Below, one piece after another: positions 11,024 through 20,391 of a stretch of 64,000 nucleotides of DNA. Each line of letters starts with the position of its first letter. Positions within the stretch are counted from its first letter, which is position 1. This stretch comes from Pseudopyrenochaeta lycopersici (lineage: Eukaryota; Ascomycota; Dothideomycetes; Pleosporales; Pseudopyrenochaetaceae). The position numbers and the translations under genes are program-made. The DNA lies in the NCBI GenBank assembly GCA_003313425.1, contig NHZP01000001.1, forward strand, positions 310,001 through 374,000, read 5' to 3'. The notes below the pieces were generated by a model. That model saw nothing but the letters and a program-made list of their open reading frames with translations, ran no database searches and was not told the origin of the DNA.

Positions 11024-13774
11024 CGTGAATGCGTTCGATGCTCTATACACTTATGCCATGAATATGTGCTCACATACGAAGTCATGATTTCTCCTGTTAG
11101 ACGCGAGTTGGATATGGCGCAATGGTTCCTTCTGAGATGAAGTGCTCAAATCAGAAAAACGATACCCGATGTTCTACATCAACACTGAGCACGATGTGTG
11201 CGCTGGGAATACTTTATGCCCGATTAAAGTACTTTTAGAATCACAAATCTCAGGATTACATATCATTCTCTCTTCTTTTGATGAATTGCGCCCATTCCAA
11301 GCCCATGATTCATGAATACTACACACTACCCTGCCCAGTAATCGATAGCCTAACTGACGACCCAATAGCAAGACCTGGCGAAATTTCAGCAAGGCCGCGT
11401 GCCGACAGATCCGTCGCCCCCGTAACTACTATAATCTTCAGGCTTTGGCGTTGCGTGCGAACGCGACATCTGGATGTGGACTCTCTGAAATCACAATGAC
11501 TTCAACTTGTCAAGCTTTGACGGCCCACATATCGACCGCATCTCATCGTTATTACGAACGCTTTATTAACTTTAGAGACCCAATTAAAATTGCATTCGGC
11601 GCTCGCCGTGCAACCAAATTTTCTTCCACCGGTGAGAGCTTCTATCAAAGAAAATGTAGGGTCCATCGCCGATGCCCGCGCTTTCAGCCTTACCTTCCTC
11701 GTGTCTGACATCATTGTACTTGAAATCGCCTTCCACTATCGCAACTACAGCATGTGTGCGGCCTCAACAAAATCCGACACACTGTGCACATCGTCCCCAC
11801 ATCAAACAAGCATCGAGCCAGACGGCTTTGATTGCTCAAAGGAGGTATGCGGTTTTGCTAATCGGCCCTACGCTTGCGGCAGGGGATCGACGCCCGACCC
11901 CGCGCATAACCTTGAACGTTGGATGCCCCGCAACAACCACCAGTAGGCTCAGAGGATTTGGTTGGATTTTGGACGCATGCAGGGTCTCCATCGGTGTAAA
12001 CTCTCTGAATTAAATAGTTTGCTGCTGCCGAGCTTCTGGTAAGATGCGGGGAAATGGCGCGACAACGCGGTATGCTTCTCGGGTATAGCAATGAGAGTAG
12101 AAATATACGAACGCACCGCACGAAGAACCGTATCGATGCGGGGAAACGTAGAATCCAAGTATGCATTTGGATCAGTTTTGCTGTTGTTGATATTGGCTTT
12201 CAGCTAACGACATTATCCCAGTCGCTACTTTGAGTATCGTGTCTCGTTCGGAAGCGCAGCCCGATTCCACTACCTAAATGCCTAGGCATTTTTTGCGGGA
12301 GCTTACTGTAGTAAGAAGAAATAATCACATACCCCGCAATAACCTTGGAAGCCGGCTCCTTGGTAACGGGCATTCTTGGATATGACCGGTTAGTTCGTTG
12401 TCCAGTGCTGTGGACTCGGACAACGTATAAGTCGTACCACCTGTACATGAGCTGTTGGTCATACCGAGGAGAAACTTCGGTCCCGAAATCGCACACCGCC
12501 AGGTTGTTACTTGATATTATTCGTTTGGAATACAATACCTAGGTGGGACAGCAAGATCCGGCATGCGTCGCTCTGCCTTAACCATTTCGTCGGGTTGGAC
12601 TTTTGATATTCAGAGGACTACAGAGGTCGGTACGAACACCCGAGTCACCCGATCAGCCCCGTAAGGCTTCATCTCATGGCCCGAGAAGTTGGCTACAGGC
12701 TGGCCCAGTTCCCCCAATACAAATTCCAAAGTGCCAAGTTCGCGGCTGCCCAGTTCTCACTGGAGCTTGCAGCCTCACTCTAGTGTTAACGCGTGACACT
12801 TGAATTTGATTTTTCATTTATCGTGCAGAATTAGGACTGCATGGCAGGGCTGTGGGTTTGACAAGTACCGTTGCGATTTCCTTCATTTCACGACTGGACT
12901 TTGCTATCATCCCGGCGGTCAAGCATACTATAATCTGGGAATGACCAGCAAGCCGAGCTCCATTGATTCAACTTGTTTGGCGTTCCAAAAGGAGCAAGGA
13001 GGACTAGGATATGCATGAATATAAACCTACAATATGTCCGGCTTATCTATCCAAAGACGATGTAACCACGTACATCGACTTGTACACACCCCTGATCCAC
13101 CGACCGCTGACCACCGTGGTGGAGCCATATTGGGTGACTCATCGGGTGCAAATTCTCTTGGGTCTGTTTGAAGAAATTGTAGCCTGACACAACTCCCTCT
13201 CTGGTAAACATAGTAATGGGAATAATGAGAGTGGTGATGCGATATCCCTGGGCAGTCCGTCACTGGCTCGGATTCTTAACGATTCTACGGGGTCCATGAT
13301 GTCCTATTTCCAAGGACAAGTCGCATTGCAATAAAAGCGCATGACCTGTTTTCCAGATATGCACGGCTGCCGGTACTTCCAATCTCATTGCGGATCTACT
13401 AGATCATGTCAGAGATCCAGGGCATATTACTTCATACGTATTATTATCTGTGACTCGGTCTAACAATCATCGAACTACCTTGTCCTTGACAGCTGCTTTC
13501 CTAGCCACGCTAGCCTAGTGATGAAAGCTTTAGCACTGTTCCGATACTTACGACCTGTGAGCTCCAGTGGCACAGCCTCACAAGGAGGCGTTGGTTGAAC
13601 TTTGGAGCGGACATTGCAAATGATGTCTTGGTTCACAGCGCAAACAACGAACAGGTCAGACATTTTTGTTGTGTTATTATTACCTGCAAGACTTTGATTC
13701 ACATATCTGCTATATGTTCAAAGTCTGAGTAGCCAGAAACCACGACGCCTTCGAATGTCATGTTCTATGCACAG
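11024..13774. other. Intergenic stretch, 2.75 kb
   Basis: No recognisable gene. Short open frames up to 118 codons on both strands show no domain. It is the left flank of the five-gene block at 13.8-22.5 kb. I saw no inverted terminal repeats or transposase remnants. Confidence 0.35.
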
Positions 13775-15167
13775 TTATACGGGCAGAACAACCTTCATAC
13801 CCATATATTCCCGCGTATGCATAAGCTTTCCATCGATAATTGTTTGGTGCACACCGACGCGGTTGTGTACAGTATCGGTGGGATCTGTTGCAGTCGCAAT
13901 CTGAATCTCGCGCCATTGACGATTGGTTGGCGCAACATTGCCCTGTGATGTACGCTTTTTGAACTCCTTGTAAATACCTTGCTCTTCAATACAGCCTTCT
14001 CTTTGTATGAGTGGCGAATCTGAGACCCGTAATTAGCGCACAATGTACGTGATTATGTCTGTTTATTCAACTCACCATACGCAGGGCCCATCGGTAAGTC
14101 GCCGACAGAGCTATTGAATAGTACCAATGAGAGTCGCTCTTGCTGCAGCTGGTCGACTGGCGGCTTGAAGACACGATGACGGGTCGCCTTGAAGTGGCCA
14201 CCGGAGACAATCTCAAGGGTATCGCCGATATTGATGACGAGCGCACCTGGCTTGTAAGGTACGTAATACCACTGCTCGTCGCGACCCCAGATTTGGAGGC
14301 AAGAGATTGGCACTGAGAATAACAATGTTGTCAGGCCGAAGTCCGTGTGACCATGCATGCGAAGGCCTTTGGACGCTTCCTCGGTTTTCTTCTGGACTGG
14401 TCGAAACAATGCGTGGCGGAAATAGCCTTCACCAGTTGGACTTCCGTGTGATTGTACATTGTCCCAGAGGTAATCGTCGGGCAGCTCTAGAACGCGTGAG
14501 AAAAGTGTGAGGAGGCGCCGATTGACCGACTTCGTGAGATAGTTGCAAAATTCCTCAATTTCGTCCATAAAAGGGTGCAAACATTTCGGGATGCGGTCGA
14601 TGTTCTGCCAGTCTGGCTTGTACCAGTTGAATTGTTCGATACCATCCACGGGACCCCGATGACGCTAGAAGCAAAGAATGAAGAGTCAGGCGGGTTTTTA
14701 GTTGCTGTATGTCTGAAGAAAGAGTGACTTACCTTAAATCCGTATGGATGCTTGTAGCCAGACCAAACACCGGTTTCTGGATCGAATAGTAGGCGCTCCT
14801 TGTCCTCCTCGCTTATATTGTGATATAAATACTGTGCAAGAGCGAATTGTCTGTGAAGCTATTACAGTAATCTCAGTCAGTGATGTAACTCCACTTTTCT
14901 CTGGAGAATTTGGCATTGTACCTGCTCCAAGGAGACACCATAGTTCTCTAAGAAGAGAAATCCATCATCTCGAATGGCCTGTTTGACCTGTTGTACTAGG
15001 TCATCGACAACATTGGGGTCATCAGATTCTAACAGTGACAGATCGATTGACTTGAGCTGAGCAAAATTGTGCGTCTCCTTTGTGACTGGAGGAGGAATCC
15101 AGTCTGCAACAAAGGGCTTGCCTGGGAGGTCGGCCGAAGGCGGATTGAAGGGAGCAGCTGGTGCCAT
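13775..15167 (-). CDS. 2-oxoglutarate/Fe(II) dioxygenase (IPNS-like)
   Basis: Four exons on the minus strand, 15167-14922, 14858-14733, 14664-14076 and 14019-13775, join to 1206 nt, 401 aa, with all phases consistent. A DIOX_N-type domain (RDDGFLFLENYGVSLEQLHR) is followed by the 2OG-FeII_Oxy jelly roll. The facial triad is HTD (about H230, D232) plus H287 in ATRHRV; the 2OG-binding R-x-S is R301-L-S303. The enzyme should couple 2-oxoglutarate decarboxylation to hydroxylation, desaturation or ring oxidation of a small molecule in the cytosol. It is divergent to the RidA gene across a 681-bp promoter that carries the motif shared with the aldolase/MFS promoter. Isopenicillin N synthase activity itself is unlikely, as no ACV synthetase is nearby; the substrate is unknown. 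Confidence 0.88.
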
Positions 15168-15848
15168 TGTTTTGTGAAGTACAGGAGATCGAGTTCACAG
15201 ATTTGAATTAATGTATAAGAAAAAGGACATGCACTAACGCTGACTGTGAACTTATACCTTTGCACAATCATAGACAGGAAGGGCAGGCTGTGAACATGTG
15301 TCGCTTCTCTCGAGCTCCGCCACACGACTTGAGGATTTAGAGGTGGTCCGGCTCTTCTACCGCGTATCAAGCTGTCGGGGCTCATTTCCCTCAAGTGCAT
15401 TATTACATATGCACTGAAGTGGTGAGCATGTTGGCCCGAGGCTTGTTCCTCCCGCTTGGTTCCTTGTGGTGCGCGCCTCCTAGTAATCCGGTGGAGCAGG
15501 CAACATTATTCGAGAGGTATTCAAGGATTTCATTGGTTTGGCAGAAAAATGTAGTGGAGGACGTGTCGAGTTTTGGTGGCTGCTAGCGTGGGAGGAGCTC
15601 CTCCCTCCTCCCAAATTGCCAACCGTGCTATCGAACTTCGAATATCACAATCGACGGAGCTCACAACCCCACTCCTCAGGCTTGAGTGTCTTCAAGTGGA
15701 TACTATTGGCGTTTTCGCCTGAAGCAAAGTTGGAGTAGATAAGAGATGTGTTTACTATCGACCCTCGTTCCTGAATTACCACTCATCCATCATTGACATT
15801 TTCGTGACAATCATCAACGAATCCGAACCTTTCGACTCATCTCCAACC
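15168..15848. promoter_or_regulatory. Divergent promoter, dioxygenase / RidA
   Basis: The 681 bp between the two start codons must hold both promoters. It includes the perfect 14-bp palindrome at 15591-15604 that continues into a CT-rich tract and recurs in the aldolase/MFS promoter. No other gene in it. Confidence 0.6.
15591..15612. promoter_or_regulatory. Palindromic GA/CT motif, putative regulator site (copy 1)
   Basis: GGAGGAGCTCCTCC at 15591-15604 is a perfect palindrome, followed directly by CTCCTCCC. Its left part (GGGAGGAGCTC, 15590-15600) recurs exactly at 18070-18080. Its right part (GCTCCTCCCTCCTC, 15597-15610) recurs exactly at 18211-18224. That placement in two divergent promoters of one block is why I read it as an operator-like site. 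The obvious candidate binder is the C2H2/Fungal_trans protein at 20.4-22.5 kb; this is inference. Confidence 0.5.
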
Positions 15849-16325
15849 ATGTCGCGTCAACTCATATCCAGCGAGAAGTTTCCTCCAAAGCCCCACAATT
15901 GTGAGTGATGTTTGCGACAGACATTCTAAATATATTGTAACTAATCTTGTCACTTCAGGCCCTGCGGTCAAAGTTCCAGGCCTCGTCTTCCTCGCCGGAC
16001 AAACAGCCACAGGAGAAATCAAACAAGCGACCGTAAGCCTTGTCTCAATTGCAAAATTACTTTATGTACTCAGACAAACACAAACTAATTGCAAGCATAG
16101 AGGACGGTATTACAAAACCTGAAAGAAGTCCTCGAGCTTTCAGGATCGTCGCTTGAGCAGGTCGTCAAATATAATGTATACCTGGCCGACATGAAAGACT
16201 TTGCGGCGATGAATGAGGTATACATAGAATTTCTACCTAAGCCGATGCCATCACGGTCATGTCTTCAGGCGCTTCCTCCGGGCGACGGAACGGTGATTGA
16301 AATTGAGTGCATTGCACAAGCATGA
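15849..16325 (+). CDS. RidA/YjgF/UK114-family enamine/imine deaminase
   Basis: Exons 15849-15900, 15959-16032 and 16101-16325 join to 351 nt, 116 aa, a normal RidA length. The segment GLVFLAGQTA is the signature N-terminal strand. The C-terminal part has the family's invariant arginine in PMPSRSCLQALPPG and ends IEIECIAQA. A possible GT..AG pair inside exon 3 (16218-16268) was rejected because reading through keeps this conserved stretch. RidA proteins hydrolyse reactive enamines/imines to keto acids plus ammonia; many cluster-borne paralogues act on one pathway intermediate. There is no obvious mitochondrial presequence, so it is likely cytosolic. Its pairing with an oxidase and an aldolase suggests it clears or processes an imine made by the pathway. 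Confidence 0.88.
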
Positions 16326-17010
16326 AAGGAATATCTAATGTGGGGTTAAATGAAGAATAAAATGAAGCATTAAGGGTCCTTAATATCACGGACATCAATC
16401 AGATGCGTCTATGAAAAATTACTCGGCTAAGCAATGTCTTGCAGTCGACGGAGGTGACCACCTATCACCGCGTGTCTCATTGTACCAATGCATATACAGT
16501 ATCACAAGTAGAGCACACAAGACGTGAAAAATCAAAGGCAGCAAATCAACCAACGTATAATTGGAGTCTATACAAAGTAGAAGAACATCTCTAGAATGAT
16601 GTAAGGAAATCTGACATACCCCGTTTCAAATTCCGATCCAATAATAGTCCAAGTTGACGCGAGGTTCGCGTCCGTTCATTGTTATAAGCGGTGGATTCGA
16701 TCGCAGGTTACTTTGAAGCCTACTAAGAGCAAATGGCTCTTGGGTACAAGCCAGTCATATTTCAGGATAATGCTCCTTTTTCAAAGAATACGTACATGAA
16801 GTCGGGTTAATGAGCTGTTGAATTGTTTTTTTTATTGTGTGCAAGACAAGGATTGTTTTAGGAATTTATGGAGCATGGTCATTAATAGCAAGGCAATATA
16901 TGCCATAACGAGATAAGATATATTGTATCTTGTGCACAGCAATTAGGCTGCTTATGCTGATCCGCCAAATGCTTCTATATTTATATATATTTAACGCCAA
17001 CCCATTGCTT
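16326..17010. other. Convergent 3' intergenic region
   Basis: 685 bp between the 3' ends of the RidA gene (plus) and the aldolase gene (minus). AT-rich towards the aldolase end, with T-runs near 16827 and TATATTTATATATA around 16975-16990; likely both 3' UTRs and polyadenylation regions. No gene seen. Confidence 0.45.
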
Positions 17011-17817
17011 TCAAGACCTTGCAACCTCGAACTCACTAATATACCAATTCTGGATTGCTTTTGTATCACCAGTGATTGCAACAGTGTCGTACTTGGTTCT
17101 CGCCTCCTTCGCTGCCGCCCCGTTATTAACCATACGTCCAAACCATTTTCCATGTTTCCGCGCTGCCGTCTCAATTTTGTTCAGAGCAGCGACAAACTCT
17201 GGCTCGTCGCCCCTTGCTGGAACATACCCAAGGAGCGCTTGCGCGAGATCATTAGGCCCGATGAAGACAAGATCTACACCTGGTACTGCGGCAATGGCAT
17301 CGACATTCTCTACGCCAGCACGCGTTTCTATTTGAATCATGGTGATGATTGTTTCGTTGGCGGATTTCATATATTCAGGCGTTGTGAGGCCATGACCTAT
17401 CGCAGGGAATGCTGAGCCTTGACCGCGTACACCCTGAGGTGGGAACTTGGATGATTGAACAACCTGCTCTGCTTCCTCGGCCGTGTTGATTTGTGGGACC
17501 ATAATGCCATGCGCACCGGTATCGAGGGCGCGTTTGATGATATCGTGTGCGGGGCCTCGGATACGGATGATAGGTGATACGCCGAGGGCTGATATTGCAG
17601 CGACCGAATTGTGCATTGCATCATCACCGATGTGGCCATGCTCACAGTCGATGATTATACCGTCAAGACCAGTTAAAGCGACGATTTGAGCTTGTCGGAC
17701 AGATGGAATAGCAACGAATGTCATCAAAGGGTATTCACCCGTTTTGATCTTGTTGAGCAACCGAAGTCTAGAGTTCGAGACATTAGTCGTTTGCGCCGTA
17801 GGATAACTTTTCGTCAT
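17011..17817 (-). CDS. HpcH/HpaI-family aldolase (2-keto-3-deoxy acid type)
   Basis: Single exon, 268 aa, starting at MTKSYPTAQTTN; a longer in-frame version lacks a better start. The fold signature is clear: VALTGLDGIIIDCEHGHIGD carries the metal/base region, followed by IRGPAHDIIKRALDTGAHGIMVPQ and the metal-binding stretch MIQIETRAGVENVDAIAAVPGVDLVFIGPNDLA (Glu and Asp ligands). Family members are class II, divalent-metal pyruvate aldolases that cleave 4-hydroxy-2-oxo acids such as 4-hydroxy-2-oxoheptanedioate or 2-dehydro-3-deoxyglucarate to pyruvate plus an aldehyde. It is divergent to the MFS permease gene over a 604-bp shared promoter. It would be the carbon-cleaving step of the block. 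Confidence 0.9.
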   Translation of the reverse strand: MTKSYPTAQTTNVSNSRLRLLNKIKTGEYPLMTFVAIPSVRQAQIVALTGLDGIIIDCEHGHIGDDAMHNSVAAISALGVSPIIRIRGPAHDIIKRALDTGAHGIMVPQINTAEEAEQVVQSSKFPPQGVRGQGSAFPAIGHGLTTPEYMKSANETIITMIQIETRAGVENVDAIAAVPGVDLVFIGPNDLAQALLGYVPARGDEPEFVAALNKIETAARKHGKWFGRMVNNGAAAKEARTKYDTVAITGDTKAIQNWYISEFEVARS

Positions 17818-18069
17818 GATTGATGTTGGATTTCTGTGAGAGGTAAAGTGAAATTGATGCTTGATTGGCTGCAAAATCAAGTACGATGATTGATGTGAAG
17901 ACACTCAAAAGAAATTGAACGGGACAGACGAAACAGGCGCTCAAGTAGCAACACTCATTCCATTGCGCCATACTGTTTGCTAGGTGCTCTTTCATACCGT
18001 CAGTGAGGAGCACCATCATTTGCCATAGGGAGTCGCATCGAGGTTGAGTTGCAGCTTATCGCCCCACAA

Positions 18070-18080
18070 GGGAGGAGCTC
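18070..18080. promoter_or_regulatory. GA-rich half motif (copy 2)
   Basis: GGGAGGAGCTC, identical over 11 nt to 15590-15600 in the dioxygenase/RidA promoter. Confidence 0.4.
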
Positions 18081-18205
18081 TTTTTTTCGGGCCGACGCTA
18101 ATCGGCAACAGACCTCCAAGAACCCATGCGACTCATGTACCCCGGATTTTGTGACAAGGGATTCGGCTAGCTTACCACTAATCTGGGCACCCCGTTGATA
18201 TCGCT

Positions 18206-18224
18206 GGAGCGCTCCTCCCTCCTC
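18206..18224. promoter_or_regulatory. Palindromic GA/CT motif (copy 3)
   Basis: The palindrome GGAGCGCTCC (18206-18215) runs into TCCCTCCTC. The 14 nt at 18211-18224 are identical to 15597-15610 in the other divergent promoter. Confidence 0.5.
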
Positions 18225-18421
18225 TATCTCGACGCCTTGATCAGGCGTCGTGATGTGGTATGTCTTAAAGAGCACATAAATTAGGCCCGTTTGTAACAGA
18301 AAGTCGATCATTCGCCATTCGCTGCTTTTCAAACACAACTCGATCAGCGAAGCAATCATCTTCTCACTCTTCTGAGCTGGACAACGGCTTACCGAAGTTG
18401 TAACTGTCTTTGATCTTCGCC

Positions 18422-19942
18422 ATGGACACCGACCTCAAGAAACCAGCCTCATGCGACATGGAGCTTGGAAAATCCGAAACAGATGTTCGACCAGGCGAGA
18501 TTTCGTTTACGGCAAATGGGCGGATGCCTGAAAGCTTGCGCACACTCGATGAACATGAGATTCGAGCAATGAACAAAAAGCTAGTCCGCAAGATGGATCT
18601 TATCATCTTACCCATCATCGGAATCCTTTATATCCTGAACTACATCGACCGGCAGAACCTTGCCGCAGCAAAACTGCAAGGCATTATGGACGATTTGAAC
18701 ATGTCCACTCAGCAATTTGCTACGGCCATTTCGATTCTATTCGTTGGCTACTTGCCGTTTCAGATTCCTAGCAACCTCCTCATCACCAAATTTTCGCGTC
18801 CTGGTTTATACATATGTGTTGCTGTTATCATTTGGGGGTCTATCTCAGCAGCAACGGCAGCGGTCAAGACCTATGCTCAGTTGTTGGCAGTACGCGCCAT
18901 ACTCGGTGTCGCTGAAGCGGTCTTCTTCCCCGGTGCGATCTACTATCTCTCTGCTTGGTACACGAAGACGGAGCTTGGAAAGCGTATTGCCGCCCTTTAC
19001 ATTGCGCAACAGTTTGGGAACGCTTTCGGTGGACTTTTCGCCGCAGCAATATTCCAGCTTGATGGAAAACACGGCATTCGCGCGTGGCAGTGGCTGTTTA
19101 TCATCGAAGGCTCGGCAACCGTTGGTATCGGCGCCATTTGCGCTTTCCTAATGCCTGAATTCCCCCACAACAGTCGAATTCTTTCATTATCGGAGCGCGA
19201 TCTCGCAGTTTGGCGCATAGAGTCTGAGGCAGGCGCAGCGGAAGGAACCGAGAAGGAGAGTGTGCTTCGAGGCTTCGGGAAAGCTCTATCAGACCCGAAG
19301 TTGCTGCTCCTCATTCTTTGCAACCTGCTCTCACAAGCACAAGGCTCCATTGCCAATTACTTCCCAACGCTTGTTGCTTCGCTCGGCTACACCGGTACCA
19401 CCAGCCTACTCCTTACAGCACCGCCTTATGTGCTCGCTGGTATTGTCTATTACTGGCTCATGTGGTACTCCGACCGCAAAAACACTGCTTATCCTATCAT
19501 CCTCGCTTGTATTGCAACTGCGTGTGCCATGTATATCATCCCGATGGCGACGCTCAATGTTGGCGCGCGCTACTTCTCAATGATGATTCTGCCGTTCGCA
19601 TCAGTCGGCCCTCAACTTGTCTTATACAAAACTATCAATCTACATCTTGCACGCCCCATTTCGAAGCGCGCAGCCGCGTCTGCTCTGGTAAACGCCATCG
19701 GTGGCACATCAAACATCTGGGCTTCATATCTCTACTACAAGCCTCCACAGTTCTTTGCTGCATTTGGCACACTTATGGGTTGTGCTTTCTTATTTGCACT
19801 CACTATAACATTCTATCGATGGCTTGTCTTGCGCGAGAACAAACGCCTGGACTCTGGACTGCCGGAAGAGGTTGCCAAAGTCATCAAAGGAGGCGTCACA
19901 GAAGAGATGGTGCAGTTAAATTGGCGTTACGAGATGTATTGA
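18422..19942 (+). CDS. MFS permease, anion:cation symporter (allantoate/carboxylate type)
   Basis: Single exon, 506 aa from the ATG in good context (gccATGgac). A hydrophilic N-terminus of about 58 residues precedes the first membrane segment LIILPIIGILYILNYIDRQN, whose N-Y-x-D-R-x-N motif is typical of the fungal ACS (Dal5-like) family. About 12 hydrophobic segments follow, with the central loop near residues 255-290 and a cytosolic tail ending LNWRYEMY. ACS members import organic anions such as allantoate, nicotinate, tartrate or pantothenate with protons across the plasma membrane. Placed divergent to the aldolase and upstream of the regulator, it is the likely uptake step for the cluster substrate. 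The exact substrate cannot be read from sequence. Confidence 0.9.
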   Translation: MDTDLKKPASCDMELGKSETDVRPGEISFTANGRMPESLRTLDEHEIRAMNKKLVRKMDLIILPIIGILYILNYIDRQNLAAAKLQGIMDDLNMSTQQFATAISILFVGYLPFQIPSNLLITKFSRPGLYICVAVIIWGSISAATAAVKTYAQLLAVRAILGVAEAVFFPGAIYYLSAWYTKTELGKRIAALYIAQQFGNAFGGLFAAAIFQLDGKHGIRAWQWLFIIEGSATVGIGAICAFLMPEFPHNSRILSLSERDLAVWRIESEAGAAEGTEKESVLRGFGKALSDPKLLLLILCNLLSQAQGSIANYFPTLVASLGYTGTTSLLLTAPPYVLAGIVYYWLMWYSDRKNTAYPIILACIATACAMYIIPMATLNVGARYFSMMILPFASVGPQLVLYKTINLHLARPISKRAAASALVNAIGGTSNIWASYLYYKPPQFFAAFGTLMGCAFLFALTITFYRWLVLRENKRLDSGLPEEVAKVIKGGVTEEMVQLNWRYEMY

Positions 19943-20391
19943 GACAAGCACAGAGATGGCTCAGCTTGGAAAGGTCATGCTGGTGCAGGTACGAAGGAAT
20001 GGCTGAATCTGGAGTGATTTATGTATTAGTAATTACGTAAGATTGCAAGCACCTAGCGTCGGTCAATGAAGTACTCCAATGTACTCAATGCTTGCGCACA
20101 CACCAGAACAGTTGGCCGAAAAATGTTGAACTCCATCTCTTTTGCCGATGATAAGTTTGTGGTTTTAACCAATTGACGAAGCGTGAATAAGCCGATCAAA
20201 AGGAAACAAGGTCCACTGTGAGATAACATCTGGTGGCGGTAACTATAGCCACACTCGGCTAGAAGGTGATAAGCGGGGTGAGCCTCGGAGTGCTGTTCCC
20301 GCTGTCTGGGGTAGGTTTTCCGACAGCACCTCCGCGATGATGCGGCATCGATCCATACCCGCGCAACAGAGTGACCGCTGTCATCTTGATC
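19943..20391. other. Promoter region of the C2H2 regulator
   Basis: 449 bp between the MFS stop codon and the regulator start, both on the plus strand. It should contain the MFS 3' end and the regulator promoter. I did not find a full copy of the GA/CT block motif here, so autoregulation through it is not supported. Confidence 0.4.

Larger units (their letters stand above)
17818..18421. promoter_or_regulatory. Divergent promoter, aldolase / MFS permease
   Basis: The 604 bp between start codons carry two partial copies of the block motif, at 18070-18080 and 18206-18224, plus a T7 run at 18081-18087. No coding potential of its own. Confidence 0.6.

Noticed and set aside
16218..16268. Possible extra intron in the RidA gene
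   Set aside because: It has GT and AG ends, but reading through preserves the conserved Arg-containing strand typical of RidA.
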